From: Clostridia bacterium
GTDB lineage: Bacteria; Bacillota_E; RBS10-35; JAJYVN01
Assembly (NCBI GenBank): GCA_027335545.1
Contig: DAHWHV010000535.1
Location: 1-7,112 of the forward strand
Direction: 5' to 3'
Length of the DNA stretch: 7,112 nt
In this document: positions 1 to 5,871 of the stretch, piece after piece
How positions within the stretch are numbered: position 1 is the first letter of the stretch
Layout of the letters: each line of letters begins with the position of its first letter
Program-made: the position numbers and the translations under genes
The notes under the pieces: generated by a model
The model's database searches: none
What the model was told of the DNA's origin: nothing
The model's input: only the letters and a program-made list of their open reading frames with translations

Positions 1-79
1 AGCGGCGGGGGTGCGGGGCCGTGCCTCGCACCGGTCCGGCCGGCCATCCTGCGCAACCGGCAGGCGGTGGCGTGGAGGG

Positions 80-105
80 CCTCCTAGGCCCCCGGGCCCA
101 GGAGG
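80..105 (-). terminator. Hairpin over the nnr stop codon, possible terminator
   Basis: CCTCCT (80-85) pairs perfectly with AGGAGG (100-105). One mismatch inside, GGCC (87-90) pairs with GGCC (95-98) around a 4-nt loop. The hairpin covers the TAG stop of nnr (84-86) and its last codons. There is no T-run after it on the minus strand, so it is not a classic intrinsic terminator. It could still act as a 3'-end structure or processing barrier. A stem of this size is less telling in DNA this rich in GC. Confidence 0.35.
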
Positions 106-1631
106 CGACGGAAGGCGCCGGGCAGGTGGGCCAGCAGGTCACTGGGGAGCATGGCCCGGCGCCCCAGCTCCGCGGCGGCGAGGTCCCCGGCGAGGCCGTG
201 CAGGTAGACGCCGGCCATCGCGGCCGCCGTCGGCTCTGCGCCCTGCGCGCAGAGGCCGGCGAGCAGTCCCGCCAGCACATCGCCGCTGCCGCCGGTGCCC
301 ATGCCGTCGTTGCCCGTCGGGTTGCAGGCCACGGGCGCCTGCGGCGCGGCGACCAGGGTGCCGGCGCCCTTGAGCACGGCGACGCACCGCCCCTCGGCGG
401 CCAGGCGACGGACGGCCGCCAGCCGATCGGCCTGGACATCCCCTGAGGAGAGCCCCAGGAGCCGGCCCGCCTCACCGGGGTGGGGCGTGATCACCACCCG
501 CCCCGCCGCACCGCGCAGGGCCGCGAGGTCCACGGCCTGCAGCGCGTCGGCGTCCAGCACGAGCGGGCCGGCGTAGAGCTGCAGCAGGCGGGCGATCACG
601 GCGCGGACCCCCGGCCCCCGGCCGAGCCCCGGGCCCGCGACGACCGCCTCGGCGCCCCCCAACAGCCCCGGGAGGCGTTCGGCCGCGGCCGCGGCCAGCC
701 CGCCCTCCGCCTCCGCCGGCAGGGGCCGCAGCGTGGCCTCCGTGAGCTTGGCGCCGACGACCGGCGCGACGGCGAGGGGGCAGGCCACCTGACACAGCCC
801 CGCCCCGGAGCGCAGGGCCCCCTCGGCGCACAGCGTCGCCGCGCCCGCATACCCCACGGCCCCCACCAGCGCCAGGACGGTGCCGTAGGTCCCCTTGTGC
901 CCCGCGCCCCGGCGCACGGGCAGCCAGGCGGCCACCTCGGTGGCGCCGAGCCCGCGCACCAGGTCGATCCCCGCCCAGGCCGCCTCGGGGATGCCCAGGG
1001 CCTCCAGGCGGACCTCACCGGCGAAGCCCCGCCCCGGCTCGCAGAACAACCCGGCCTTGACGGCCCCGAAACAGATCGTGCGCTGGGCGCGGATGCAGGG
1101 CCCGCCCGGACCGATCCCCAACTCCCCGGAGAGGCCGGAGGGGATGTCGGCGGCCAGGATCGGTGGGCCGGCGGCGTTGGCGGCGGCGATGACATCCGGC
1201 AACGGCGGGCGGACCAACCCGTGGAAGCCGGTGCCGAGGAGGCAGTCCACGATGACCCCCGCCTCCCGGCAGAGCCGCCCGACATCCGGCGTTGCCGGGT
1301 GCGTGAGGACGGGGACGCCCGAAGCCGGCAGCAGCGCGAGGTTGGCGGCCGGCGCCGCGCCCAGCCGGTGGGGATCGGCGAAGAGCAGCACCTGCGCCGG
1401 CACGCCGGCGGCGACCAGGTGGCGCGCGGCCGCCAGCCCGTCGCCGCCGTTGTGCCCGGCGCCGCAGAGCAGCACCGCCGGCCCGGGGCCGCCGGCGCCC
1501 GCCCGCAGCGCGGCGGCCTCGCGCGCGAGGGCCGCCCCCGCGACCTCCATCAGGGCCACCACGGGTAGGCCGTGCTCCTCCACGGCGCGGCGGTCCAGTT
1601 CGCGCATCGCGGTCACCCCGAGCAGCCGCAT
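84..1631 (-). CDS. nnr: Bifunctional NAD(P)H-hydrate epimerase / ADP-dependent NAD(P)H-hydrate dehydratase
   Basis: This enzyme repairs damaged NAD(P)HX. The N-terminal YjeF-type domain epimerises the R and S hydrates, and the C-terminal ribokinase-like domain dehydrates S-NAD(P)HX using ADP. With the ATG at 1631 the product has 515 residues, the usual size for the fused form. Epimerase motifs are CGAGHNGGDG (residues 56-65), DCLLGTG (129-135) and AADIPSGLSG (160-169). The dehydratase domain starts near 245 (GHKGTYG) and shows VAGPGLGRG (331-339), LVLDADAL (357-364), ITPHPGEAGRLLG (381-393), VLKGAGT (419-425) and NPTGNDGMGTGGSGDVLAG (437-455), which carries the catalytic Asp. The open frame continues upstream to 1847, but those 72 residues lie largely inside acpS in another frame and look non-coding. 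GGGGGGAG lies 4 nt before the 1631 ATG. A second ATG at 1607, after GGGGTGA, is a possible shorter start. The gene lies 85 nt downstream of acpS, probably cotranscribed. The function is clear from the motifs. Confidence 0.95.
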   Translation of the reverse strand: MRLLGVTAMRELDRRAVEEHGLPVVALMEVAGAALAREAAALRAGAGGPGPAVLLCGAGHNGGDGLAAARHLVAAGVPAQVLLFADPHRLGAAPAANLALLPASGVPVLTHPATPDVGRLCREAGVIVDCLLGTGFHGLVRPPLPDVIAAANAAGPPILAADIPSGLSGELGIGPGGPCIRAQRTICFGAVKAGLFCEPGRGFAGEVRLEALGIPEAAWAGIDLVRGLGATEVAAWLPVRRGAGHKGTYGTVLALVGAVGYAGAATLCAEGALRSGAGLCQVACPLAVAPVVGAKLTEATLRPLPAEAEGGLAAAAAERLPGLLGGAEAVVAGPGLGRGPGVRAVIARLLQLYAGPLVLDADALQAVDLAALRGAAGRVVITPHPGEAGRLLGLSSGDVQADRLAAVRRLAAEGRCVAVLKGAGTLVAAPQAPVACNPTGNDGMGTGGSGDVLAGLLAGLCAQGAEPTAAAMAGVYLHGLAGDLAAAELGRRAMLPSDLLAHLPGAFRRLLGPGA

Positions 1632-1716
1632 CCGGCTCCCCCCGTCCCACGGAGACTGGTTGGGTTCCGCGCCGGCGGGCCGCCGCAGTCGCGAGCCGAG
1701 GGGACCCGCGCCGAGT

Positions 1717-2115
1717 TCACGGGGCCGGAACACCCGGCTTCGCCCCGCCCTCGGCGATCGCCGTGGCCAAGGCGAAGCCGCCCGCGTGGGAGATGGAGAG
1801 GTGCCAGTGCTCCGCCCCCAACCGGGCGGCCACGGCCGCGGCCTCACCCCGCAGCAGGAGCAGGGGCCGGCCAGCGGCGTCGTGGCCGACCTCCAGGTCG
1901 CGGAAGGCCACGCGCATGCCGACGCCGAGCGCCTTGAGGACGGCCTCCTTCGCGGCGAAGACCCCGGCTAGGCGCTCCCAGCGGAATACACCCGCCTCCG
2001 CGGCCCGGGCACGCTCCGCCTCGGAGAACAGGCGCGTCAACACAGTCGGCCGACGCTCGGCGGCCGCTCGCAGGCGGTCCACGGGGGCCAGGTCGCATCC
2101 CGTACCCAGGATCAG
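1717..2115 (-). CDS. acpS: Holo-[acyl-carrier-protein] synthase, apparently with a CTG start
   Basis: AcpS transfers 4'-phosphopantetheine from CoA to the conserved serine of apo-ACP, activating fatty-acid synthesis. The family signatures are all present: LILGTGCDLAPVDRL at the N-terminus with Asp8 for Mg2+, LFSEAERARA (29-38), LAGVFAAKEAVLKALG (49-64) with the metal-binding Glu57, and HLSISHAGG (105-113). From the CTG at 2115 the product has 132 residues, a normal AcpS length, and Leu1 aligns with the Met of the usual M-I-V-G-I-G-x-D start. GGAGGGG lies 5 nt before this CTG. No ATG, GTG or TTG occurs near it in frame. The only other in-frame start is an ATG at 2307, 3 nt after the VIT-family stop, which would add 64 residues rich in Pro, Arg and Gly that resemble translated spacer. 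I favour 2115. The 195 nt between this gene and the upstream one hold no other gene. Confidence 0.9.
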   Translation of the reverse strand: MILGTGCDLAPVDRLRAAAERRPTVLTRLFSEAERARAAEAGVFRWERLAGVFAAKEAVLKALGVGMRVAFRDLEVGHDAAGRPLLLLRGEAAAVAARLGAEHWHLSISHAGGFALATAIAEGGAKPGVPAP

Positions 2116-2310
2116 GGGGACCCCTCCATCCCGCCCGTACCGAGACGGGGGCGGCCCGCCGGCGACGCCGATCCGCCGCGGAATCGCCGCGCCCGTCCGC
2201 CCGCGACTCGGGAGCGGCCCTGGGACGGGGCGCAGGGGACCCCCGAACCCCCACGGGTCGGGCCGCCCCCAACTCCGCGCCCCGTTGCCCCCGAGGACCC
2301 GGCGCATCCG

Positions 2311-2880
2311 TCAGGGTTTGAGGCTGTTGCCGATGAGGACGCCGGCGGCGAAGACGAGCGCACCCCCGAAGACGACCTGGACCATGGAGAGCAGCATGCG
2401 GGTGCCGAAGTAGCGGTTGCGGATGATGGCGATCGCGACCAACTCGACGGCGACCACGAGGTAGGCCAGGTGGAGGGCGGCGTGCAGGTTGGAGAGCAAG
2501 AACGGCAGGGCGTGGCCGATCCCCCCCACGAAGGTCATCAGGCCGATGATGGCCCCGCGGGCCAGCGGCGACCCACGCCCGGTGAGCTGTCCGTCGTCGC
2601 TCAGCCCCTCGGCAAAGGCCATGCTGATGCCCGCGCCGACGGCCGCAGCCAGACCGACCACGAAGGCCGTGTGGGGATTGCCCGTGGCGATGGCCGTGGC
2701 GAACAGGGGGGCCAGGGTCGAGACGGACCCGTCCATCAGGCCGGCCAATCCGGGCTGGACGACCTGCAGGATGTAGCTGTGCTTGTCGCCGCGTGCCGTG
2801 CGCTTCTCAGAGTCCTCCGCGTTGATCTGGGGCGCTGCCTCTGACACTGCTCCGTCTTCGCCTCCTCGCGTCTCACTCAT
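2311..2880 (-). CDS. VIT/CCC1-family membrane protein, like the membrane domain of MbfA without its ferritin domain
   Basis: This is a predicted inner-membrane transporter of the vacuolar-iron-transporter family. Bacterial MbfA proteins with this domain export iron or limit its toxicity. The start at 2880 gives 189 residues and has GGGGTGAT 7 nt upstream; the open frame runs further to 3006, but those residues look non-coding. Residues 1-42 are hydrophilic and acidic. Five hydrophobic stretches follow at about 44-64, 71-92, 108-130, 136-154 and 164-185. Diagnostic motifs are [16 protein letters not shown] (43-58), [25 protein letters not shown] (about 73-97), LTGRGSP (99-105) and the C-terminal [15 protein letters not shown] (170-184). 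MbfA carries an N-terminal ferritin-like domain that is absent here. The gene lies 161 nt after the Fur/PerR-family gene on the same strand, and I see no AT-rich promoter between them, so cotranscription and metal-responsive control are likely. The substrate (Fe2+ or Mn2+) cannot be read from the sequence. Confidence 0.85.
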   Translation of the reverse strand: MSETRGGEDGAVSEAAPQINAEDSEKRTARGDKHSYILQVVQPGLAGLMDGSVSTLAPLFATAIATGNPHTAFVVGLAAAVGAGISMAFAEGLSDDGQLTGRGSPLARGAIIGLMTFVGGIGHALPFLLSNLHAALHLAYLVVAVELVAIAIIRNRYFGTRMLLSMVQVVFGGALVFAAGVLIGNSLKP

Positions 2881-3020
2881 CTGCCATATCACCCCGCCTG
2901 TGCGCGTGGGGCCAGCCCCCCCTGATCGCGAGCGCGGCGCCTTCCGTTGCTCGGCGGCGGCGCGGGTCGCCAGCGACTCCCGGCCCCTGCGCGCCACCGG
3001 GCGCACGGGGCCGCGCAGGG

Positions 3021-3045
3021 CTAGCGGCTACACGGCACCCGCTAG
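3021..3045 (-). terminator. Inverted repeat at the 3' end of the Fur/PerR gene
   Basis: CTAGCGG (3021-3027) and CCGCTAG (3039-3045) form a perfect 7-bp inverted repeat around an 11-nt loop. The right arm covers the TAG stop of the regulator gene (3042-3044). No T-tract follows on the minus strand, so termination would be weak at best. It could attenuate read-through into the VIT-family gene, act as a processing site, or be chance in GC-rich DNA. Confidence 0.3.
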
Positions 3046-3506
3046 GGGGCTGCGGCGGAGCAGGCTGTCGCCTCGTCGGCCCCGCTCGCGACCGCGCCGA
3101 CGCACTCCGGGCAGAGCCCGTGCAGGAGTTCCGTGCGGCCCAGCACGCGGAAGCCGGCGACCTCCAGGGGCAGCGGCTGCTGGCCATGGGGGGCGGGCGC
3201 ATCGACGATGCACTGGCAGCGCACGCACACGAGTTCGGCGTGCGGCCGAGTGTCCGGGTCGTAGTGGATCTGCCCGTCCCCGGATTGGAAGCGCCGCAAC
3301 TCCCCCGCCTCGGCCAGATCGTTCAGGGCCGCGTAGACGGTCGTCAGGGACACGTGGGGCAGGACCTCCCGCAGCCGGGCGTGGAGTTGCTCGGCCGTGG
3401 GGTGCGTCGTGTCTCCGTACAGCGCCTGGTAGAGGAGCACGCGCTGCGGCGTCACCTTGCCGCCCCGGGAGCGGACGCGCTCCACCAGTTCCTCGACGGA
3501 TCGCAT
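3042..3506 (-). CDS. Fur-family metalloregulator, PerR-like
   Basis: This is a DNA-binding repressor of the Fur superfamily. From the ATG at 3506 (GGGGGGTG 5 nt upstream) it has 154 residues, the usual size. A GTG at 3524 would add six residues. The winged-helix domain spans about 1-80: VTPQRVLLYQAL (18-29), HPTAEQLHARL (35-45) and the recognition helix SLTTVYAALNDLAEAGEL (53-70). The dimerisation domain has two CxxC pairs, Cys94/Cys97 (LVCVRC) and Cys132/Cys135 (LCPEC), which form the structural zinc site. By alignment to Bacillus PerR, the regulatory metal ligands would be His35, Asp83, His89, Glu91 and Asp102. Asp102 matches the residue that distinguishes PerR from Fur, while Glu91 replaces a His. 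The C-terminal tail (138-154) is Ala-rich and not conserved. A strong promoter with an overlapping palindrome suggests autoregulation, and the downstream VIT-family gene is a likely target in the same transcript. PerR, Fur or Mn-sensing specificity is unproven. Confidence 0.92.
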   Translation of the reverse strand: MRSVEELVERVRSRGGKVTPQRVLLYQALYGDTTHPTAEQLHARLREVLPHVSLTTVYAALNDLAEAGELRRFQSGDGQIHYDPDTRPHAELVCVRCQCIVDAPAPHGQQPLPLEVAGFRVLGRTELLHGLCPECVGAVASGADEATACSAAAP

Positions 3507-3528
3507 CGCCACACCCCCCAGCACCCGC

Positions 3529-3551
3529 TAATCTGGAATCATTATAGATTA
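3529..3551. promoter_or_regulatory. PerR/Fur-like palindromic operator over the -10 box
   Basis: A 23-bp imperfect palindrome has outer arms TAATCT and AGATTA and an inner AAT-G-ATT. Nine of the 11 symmetric pairs match around a central G/C. On the plus strand the inner part reads AATCATTATAG, which matches 10 of the 14 fixed positions of the Bacillus PerR box (TTATAATNATTATAA). It covers the whole -10 element of the regulator's promoter, so a bound repressor would block RNA polymerase. Autoregulation by the adjacent Fur/PerR protein is the simplest reading. Confidence 0.75.
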
Positions 3552-3569
3552 CGGGCGAATGCGAATCAA
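3541..3569 (-). promoter_or_regulatory. Sigma-70-type promoter of the Fur/PerR gene
   Basis: On the minus strand, TTGATT (3569-3564) is the -35 box and TATAAT (3546-3541), a perfect consensus, is the -10 box, with the ideal 17-bp spacer. It lies 34 bases upstream of the regulator's ATG. It is one of the few AT-rich patches in the window, which makes a chance match unlikely. Confidence 0.85.
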
Positions 3570-3696
3570 GGGCGGACGCGCATTGGAGTTGCGGGGGGAA
3601 CCCCGCCGCGCGGGGGGCGGCGGAACCGCAGGCCATGGGGGGGCACCGCAGACGGGGCGCCGCTCGCTCCAGGAGAGCGTCGCCCGCGGAGGGGAA

Positions 3697-3908
3697 CCGC
3701 TCGCCCGCGGCGAGCTTCGCTCCGCGGAGGGGAACCGCTCGCCCGCGGCGGAGCACCGCTCGCCTGCGGCGGAGCACCGCTCGCCTGCGGCAGAGCACCG
3801 CTCGCCTGCGGCGGAGCACCGCTCGCCTGCGGCGGAGCACCGCTCGCCTGCGGCGAGCTTCGCTCCGCGGCGGAGCACCGCTCGCCTGCGGCGAGCTTCG
3901 CTCCGCGG
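3697..3908. repeat. Tandem 21-bp / 38-bp hairpin-forming repeat array
   Basis: The basic unit is CCGCTCGCCTGCGG plus CGGAGCA (21 bp), repeated head to tail from 3735, 3756, 3777, 3798 and 3819. A longer 38-bp unit inserts 17 bp (CGAGCTTCGCTCCGCGG) after the first 14 bases. It occurs at 3697-3734 with a variant end, at 3840-3877, and truncated at 3878-3908. Every unit can fold. GCTCGCC-TGC-GGCGAGC forms a perfect 7-bp stem with a triloop in the 38-bp copies, and the 21-bp copies form the same stem with one bulged G. Smaller GAGC-NNN-GCTC hairpins sit between. All six frames stay open, so ORFs here are artefacts of composition. The array abuts the lpd stop codon (3911) and ends about 130 bp short of the regulator promoter. 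The remaining gene-free sequence (3570-3696) holds GC-rich hairpins such as GCGGGG-GGAA-CCCCGC (3591-3606) and no gene. Confidence 0.9.
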
Positions 3909-3910
3909 CG

Positions 3911-5338
3911 TCAGCGCTGGGGAGCGCCGCCGGGCGGCAGCGGGAGGTGGAGGGGAACGCCCAGCAGCAGGTGGGCGGCCTCGCCCAGCGCCTCCCCCCA
4001 GGTGGGATGCGGCAGGGCCACGCCAGCCAGCTCCTCGATCCGCAGGCCCCGCGCCACGGCGACGCACCCGGCCGCCACCAACTCCGTCGCGTGGGCGCCG
4101 ATCAGGTGCACGCCCACCACGCGCCCGCCCTCATCGGCCACGACCTTGCAGAGGCCGTCGACGTCCCCGGCGGCGTGCGCCCGCCCGAGGGCCGTGAAGG
4201 GCACGCGGGCCACGGCGGCCCCCTGCAGCGCGCCGACCCAGGCGACCTCCGGGTGGGCATAGACGACATGGGGCAGGGGCGGGAGGGCGGGGAGCGGCCG
4301 GCCCAGGACGGCGGCCACGACGACGGCCGCCTGGGCGAAGGCTCCGTGGGCGTAGCCAGGGCCACCCAGCGCATCCCCCAGCGCCCAGACCCCCTCCACG
4401 CCCGGGCAGCGCATCCCCTCCCCCACGACGATCGCCCCGGAGGGCGCCAGGGACACCCCCGCCTCGACTAGGCCCATGGCGCCCGTGGCCGGGCGCCGGC
4501 CGGTGGCGACCAGGACGGTCTCCGCGGAGAGGGTCAGCGGCCCGCCCGCCGCCTCGAAGTGCGCCGTGGGACCCGGCTCGATGCGCAGGAGGCGCGCCCC
4601 CGGGTGCACGGCGATGCCCCGCCGGCGGAAGGCCGCCTGCAGGCGGCGCGCGATCTCGGGATCGGCCGCCGGCAGCAGTTGGGGCAGCGCCTCGACGACG
4701 GCGACCTCGGCGCCGAGGGCGGCGTGGGCGGTCGCGAATTCACAGCCGATCGCACCGCCGCCGACGACCAGCAGGCGGCCGGGCCGGTCGACCGCGGCGA
4801 GGAGCCCGTCGCTGTCCTCCACGCCCGGGAGATCCATCCCGGGCACGCGCGGGCGGGCCGGGGCGGACCCAGGCGCCAGCACCAGCGCGTCCGGGTGTAG
4901 GGCAGCGGCGTCCGGCCCCGTGACCCGGACGGCGGGCGGGGCGCCGGGCCGCGGGGGCGGCAGGAGGTGGGCGCGGCCCCGCAGCAGCGTGACGCCGGCC
5001 GCCCGGAGCAGCCCCGTCAGGCCCTGGGTGAGCGCGGCCACCGCCCGGTCCTGCCGGGCGCGCACGGCGGGCCAGTCCACCCCGGCCCCCGGCACCTGCA
5101 GGCCGAAGTCGGCGGCCGCGGCGACCTCCCGACAGAGGCGGGCGGTCTCCAGCAGGGCCTTGGTCGGGATGCAGCCGCGGTGGAGGCACGTGCCCCCCGG
5201 CAGGCGCTCCTCGACCAGGGACACGCGCGCGCCGCCACGGGCGAGGCCGATGGCGGCGGCGTAGCCGCCGGGGCCACCGCCGACGACGGTGACCGCGAGG
5301 CCCGGGGAGGGACGTGCAGGCGCTGCGGGAGTGGACAC
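3911..5338 (-). CDS. lpdA: Dihydrolipoamide dehydrogenase (E3), FAD-dependent
   Basis: This flavoprotein disulfide reductase reoxidises dihydrolipoyl groups of 2-oxoacid dehydrogenase or glycine cleavage complexes with NAD+. The start is GTG at 5338, with AGGAG 9 nt upstream, giving 475 residues, the normal length. Visible motifs are the FAD fold VVGGGPGGYAAA (18-29), the redox-active disulfide GGTCLHRGCIPTKAL (48-62) with Cys51 and Cys56, the NAD fold VVGGGAIGCEFA (191-202), the second FAD motif ALGDALGGPGYAHGAF (319-334), the dimer interface VVYAHPEVAWVG (358-369) and the catalytic His444/Glu449 pair in PHPTWGEALGEAAH (443-456). The frame is open upstream to 5881, but those 181 residues show no protein character and run into the divergent lipoprotein gene. 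No E1 or E2 partner gene is adjacent, so the complex it serves cannot be named. Mercuric reductase is unlikely, because its C-terminal Cys pair and extra N-terminal domain are missing. Confidence 0.95.
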   Translation of the reverse strand: MSTPAAPARPSPGLAVTVVGGGPGGYAAAIGLARGGARVSLVEERLPGGTCLHRGCIPTKALLETARLCREVAAAADFGLQVPGAGVDWPAVRARQDRAVAALTQGLTGLLRAAGVTLLRGRAHLLPPPRPGAPPAVRVTGPDAAALHPDALVLAPGSAPARPRVPGMDLPGVEDSDGLLAAVDRPGRLLVVGGGAIGCEFATAHAALGAEVAVVEALPQLLPAADPEIARRLQAAFRRRGIAVHPGARLLRIEPGPTAHFEAAGGPLTLSAETVLVATGRRPATGAMGLVEAGVSLAPSGAIVVGEGMRCPGVEGVWALGDALGGPGYAHGAFAQAAVVVAAVLGRPLPALPPLPHVVYAHPEVAWVGALQGAAVARVPFTALGRAHAAGDVDGLCKVVADEGGRVVGVHLIGAHATELVAAGCVAVARGLRIEELAGVALPHPTWGEALGEAAHLLLGVPLHLPLPPGGAPQR

Positions 5339-5347
5339 GCGGGTGGA

Positions 5348-5364
5348 CTCCTCTCGCTGAGAGG
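5348..5364 (-). promoter_or_regulatory. lpdA: Hairpin sequestering the lpd Shine-Dalgarno
   Basis: In the lpd transcript, CCTCTC (5364-5359) pairs perfectly with GAGAGG (5355-5350) around the loop AGC. The 3' arm and the next two bases form GAGAGGAG (5355-5348), the only good Shine-Dalgarno for the GTG start at 5338. The ribosome binding site is therefore largely paired in the default fold, which suggests reduced or regulated translation. No known riboswitch aptamer was recognised upstream. Confidence 0.5.
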
Positions 5365-5814
5365 TCGTGCGCCAGCCGGGGTGATGCCGTCGCGCCCTGG
5401 CGGTTGCGGGGCGGGGAGGACCCTGGGGGGCCCAGCCCAGGCGCCCGGGGCACAAGCCTGACGGGCGGGCTTCCCGGCACGGGTATGCTTTCCCTTTCGG
5501 CGGACCGGATCGCGGGCGGGGCGGGCGCGGACCGAACGGCCGCGCGACGCAGCCCCGGGGCGCGCCAGCGCGGCGCGGCACGCGCCCGAGCGGCCGGCCT
5601 CCGCCCCAGGACACCGCTGCAACCACGCCTCGGGGTCGGTGGGAAGTGAACCCCTGTAAACCCCGGCGGCCGGGCAGGAACCCACAGGCGCGCCGAGAAG
5701 AGCGCGCCCGCTCGGGCAGGAGGCCAACGATCCGGGCGTACGCTCGCGACGGCTGTCCCGGCCCTGAACCGAGGGGCGGGTGGGGGCAGCCCAGGCACGC
5801 TGCCCGAACGACGC

Positions 5815-5853
5815 GGACAACACGGCACAACGCAGCACAACACGGCACAACGC
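5815..5853 (+). repeat. Four 7-mers with exact 10-bp phasing before the lipoprotein gene
   Basis: GGACAAC at 5815 is followed by GCACAAC at 5825, 5835 and 5845, each exactly 10 bp after the last. Within this, the 17-mer ACAACACGGCACAACGC occurs twice without mismatch (5817-5833 and 5837-5853). The copies end 5 bp before the GGAGGG ribosome binding site of the downstream gene. A spacing close to one helical turn places all copies on one face of the DNA, as in direct-repeat operators. In RNA the copies would be single-stranded ACAA-rich sites. Confidence 0.8.
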
Positions 5854-5871
5854 TATTGGAGGGATCTGCCG

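Larger units (their letters stand above)
5339..5871. other. Gene-free divergent intergenic region between lpd and the lipoprotein
   Basis: I find no convincing gene in these 533 nt on either strand. The open frames are short-lived shadows rich in Arg, Pro and Gly. The region holds several strong inverted repeats: CTGGG/CCCAG around GGG (5423-5435), CCTGGG/CCCAGG (5422-5441) and GGCGCGC/GCGCGCC (5687-5708). The last competes with CCGAG/CTCGG (5693-5715). I looked for tRNA T-arms, TPP and cobalamin riboswitch cores and T-box motifs and saw none that held up. Promoters for both divergent genes must lie here, but no clear -35/-10 pair stands out. The best structured element is the 10-bp-phased repeat next to the lipoprotein gene. 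Confidence 0.6.

Noticed and set aside
1..47. Possible start of another minus-strand gene at the ATG at 47 (MAGRTGARHGPAPPPP...)
   Set aside because: Only about 15 codons are visible, there is no good ribosome binding site and the residues are uninformative. A tsaE-like gene often follows nnr, but nothing here shows it.
3559..4197. Plus-strand ORF with SPAAEHR heptad repeats, and minus-strand ORFs with RRRAVL repeats
   Set aside because: The 21-bp repeat leaves all six frames open, so the heptads follow from period 7 x 3. There is no ribosome binding site, and the ORF runs antisense into lpd.
5341..5400. Plus-strand GCTGAGAGG resembling the start of a TPP riboswitch
   Set aside because: The matching ACCTGATC...CCAGCG part is absent, and the element would face away from lpd. 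It is better explained as the complement of the hairpin at the lpd ribosome binding site.
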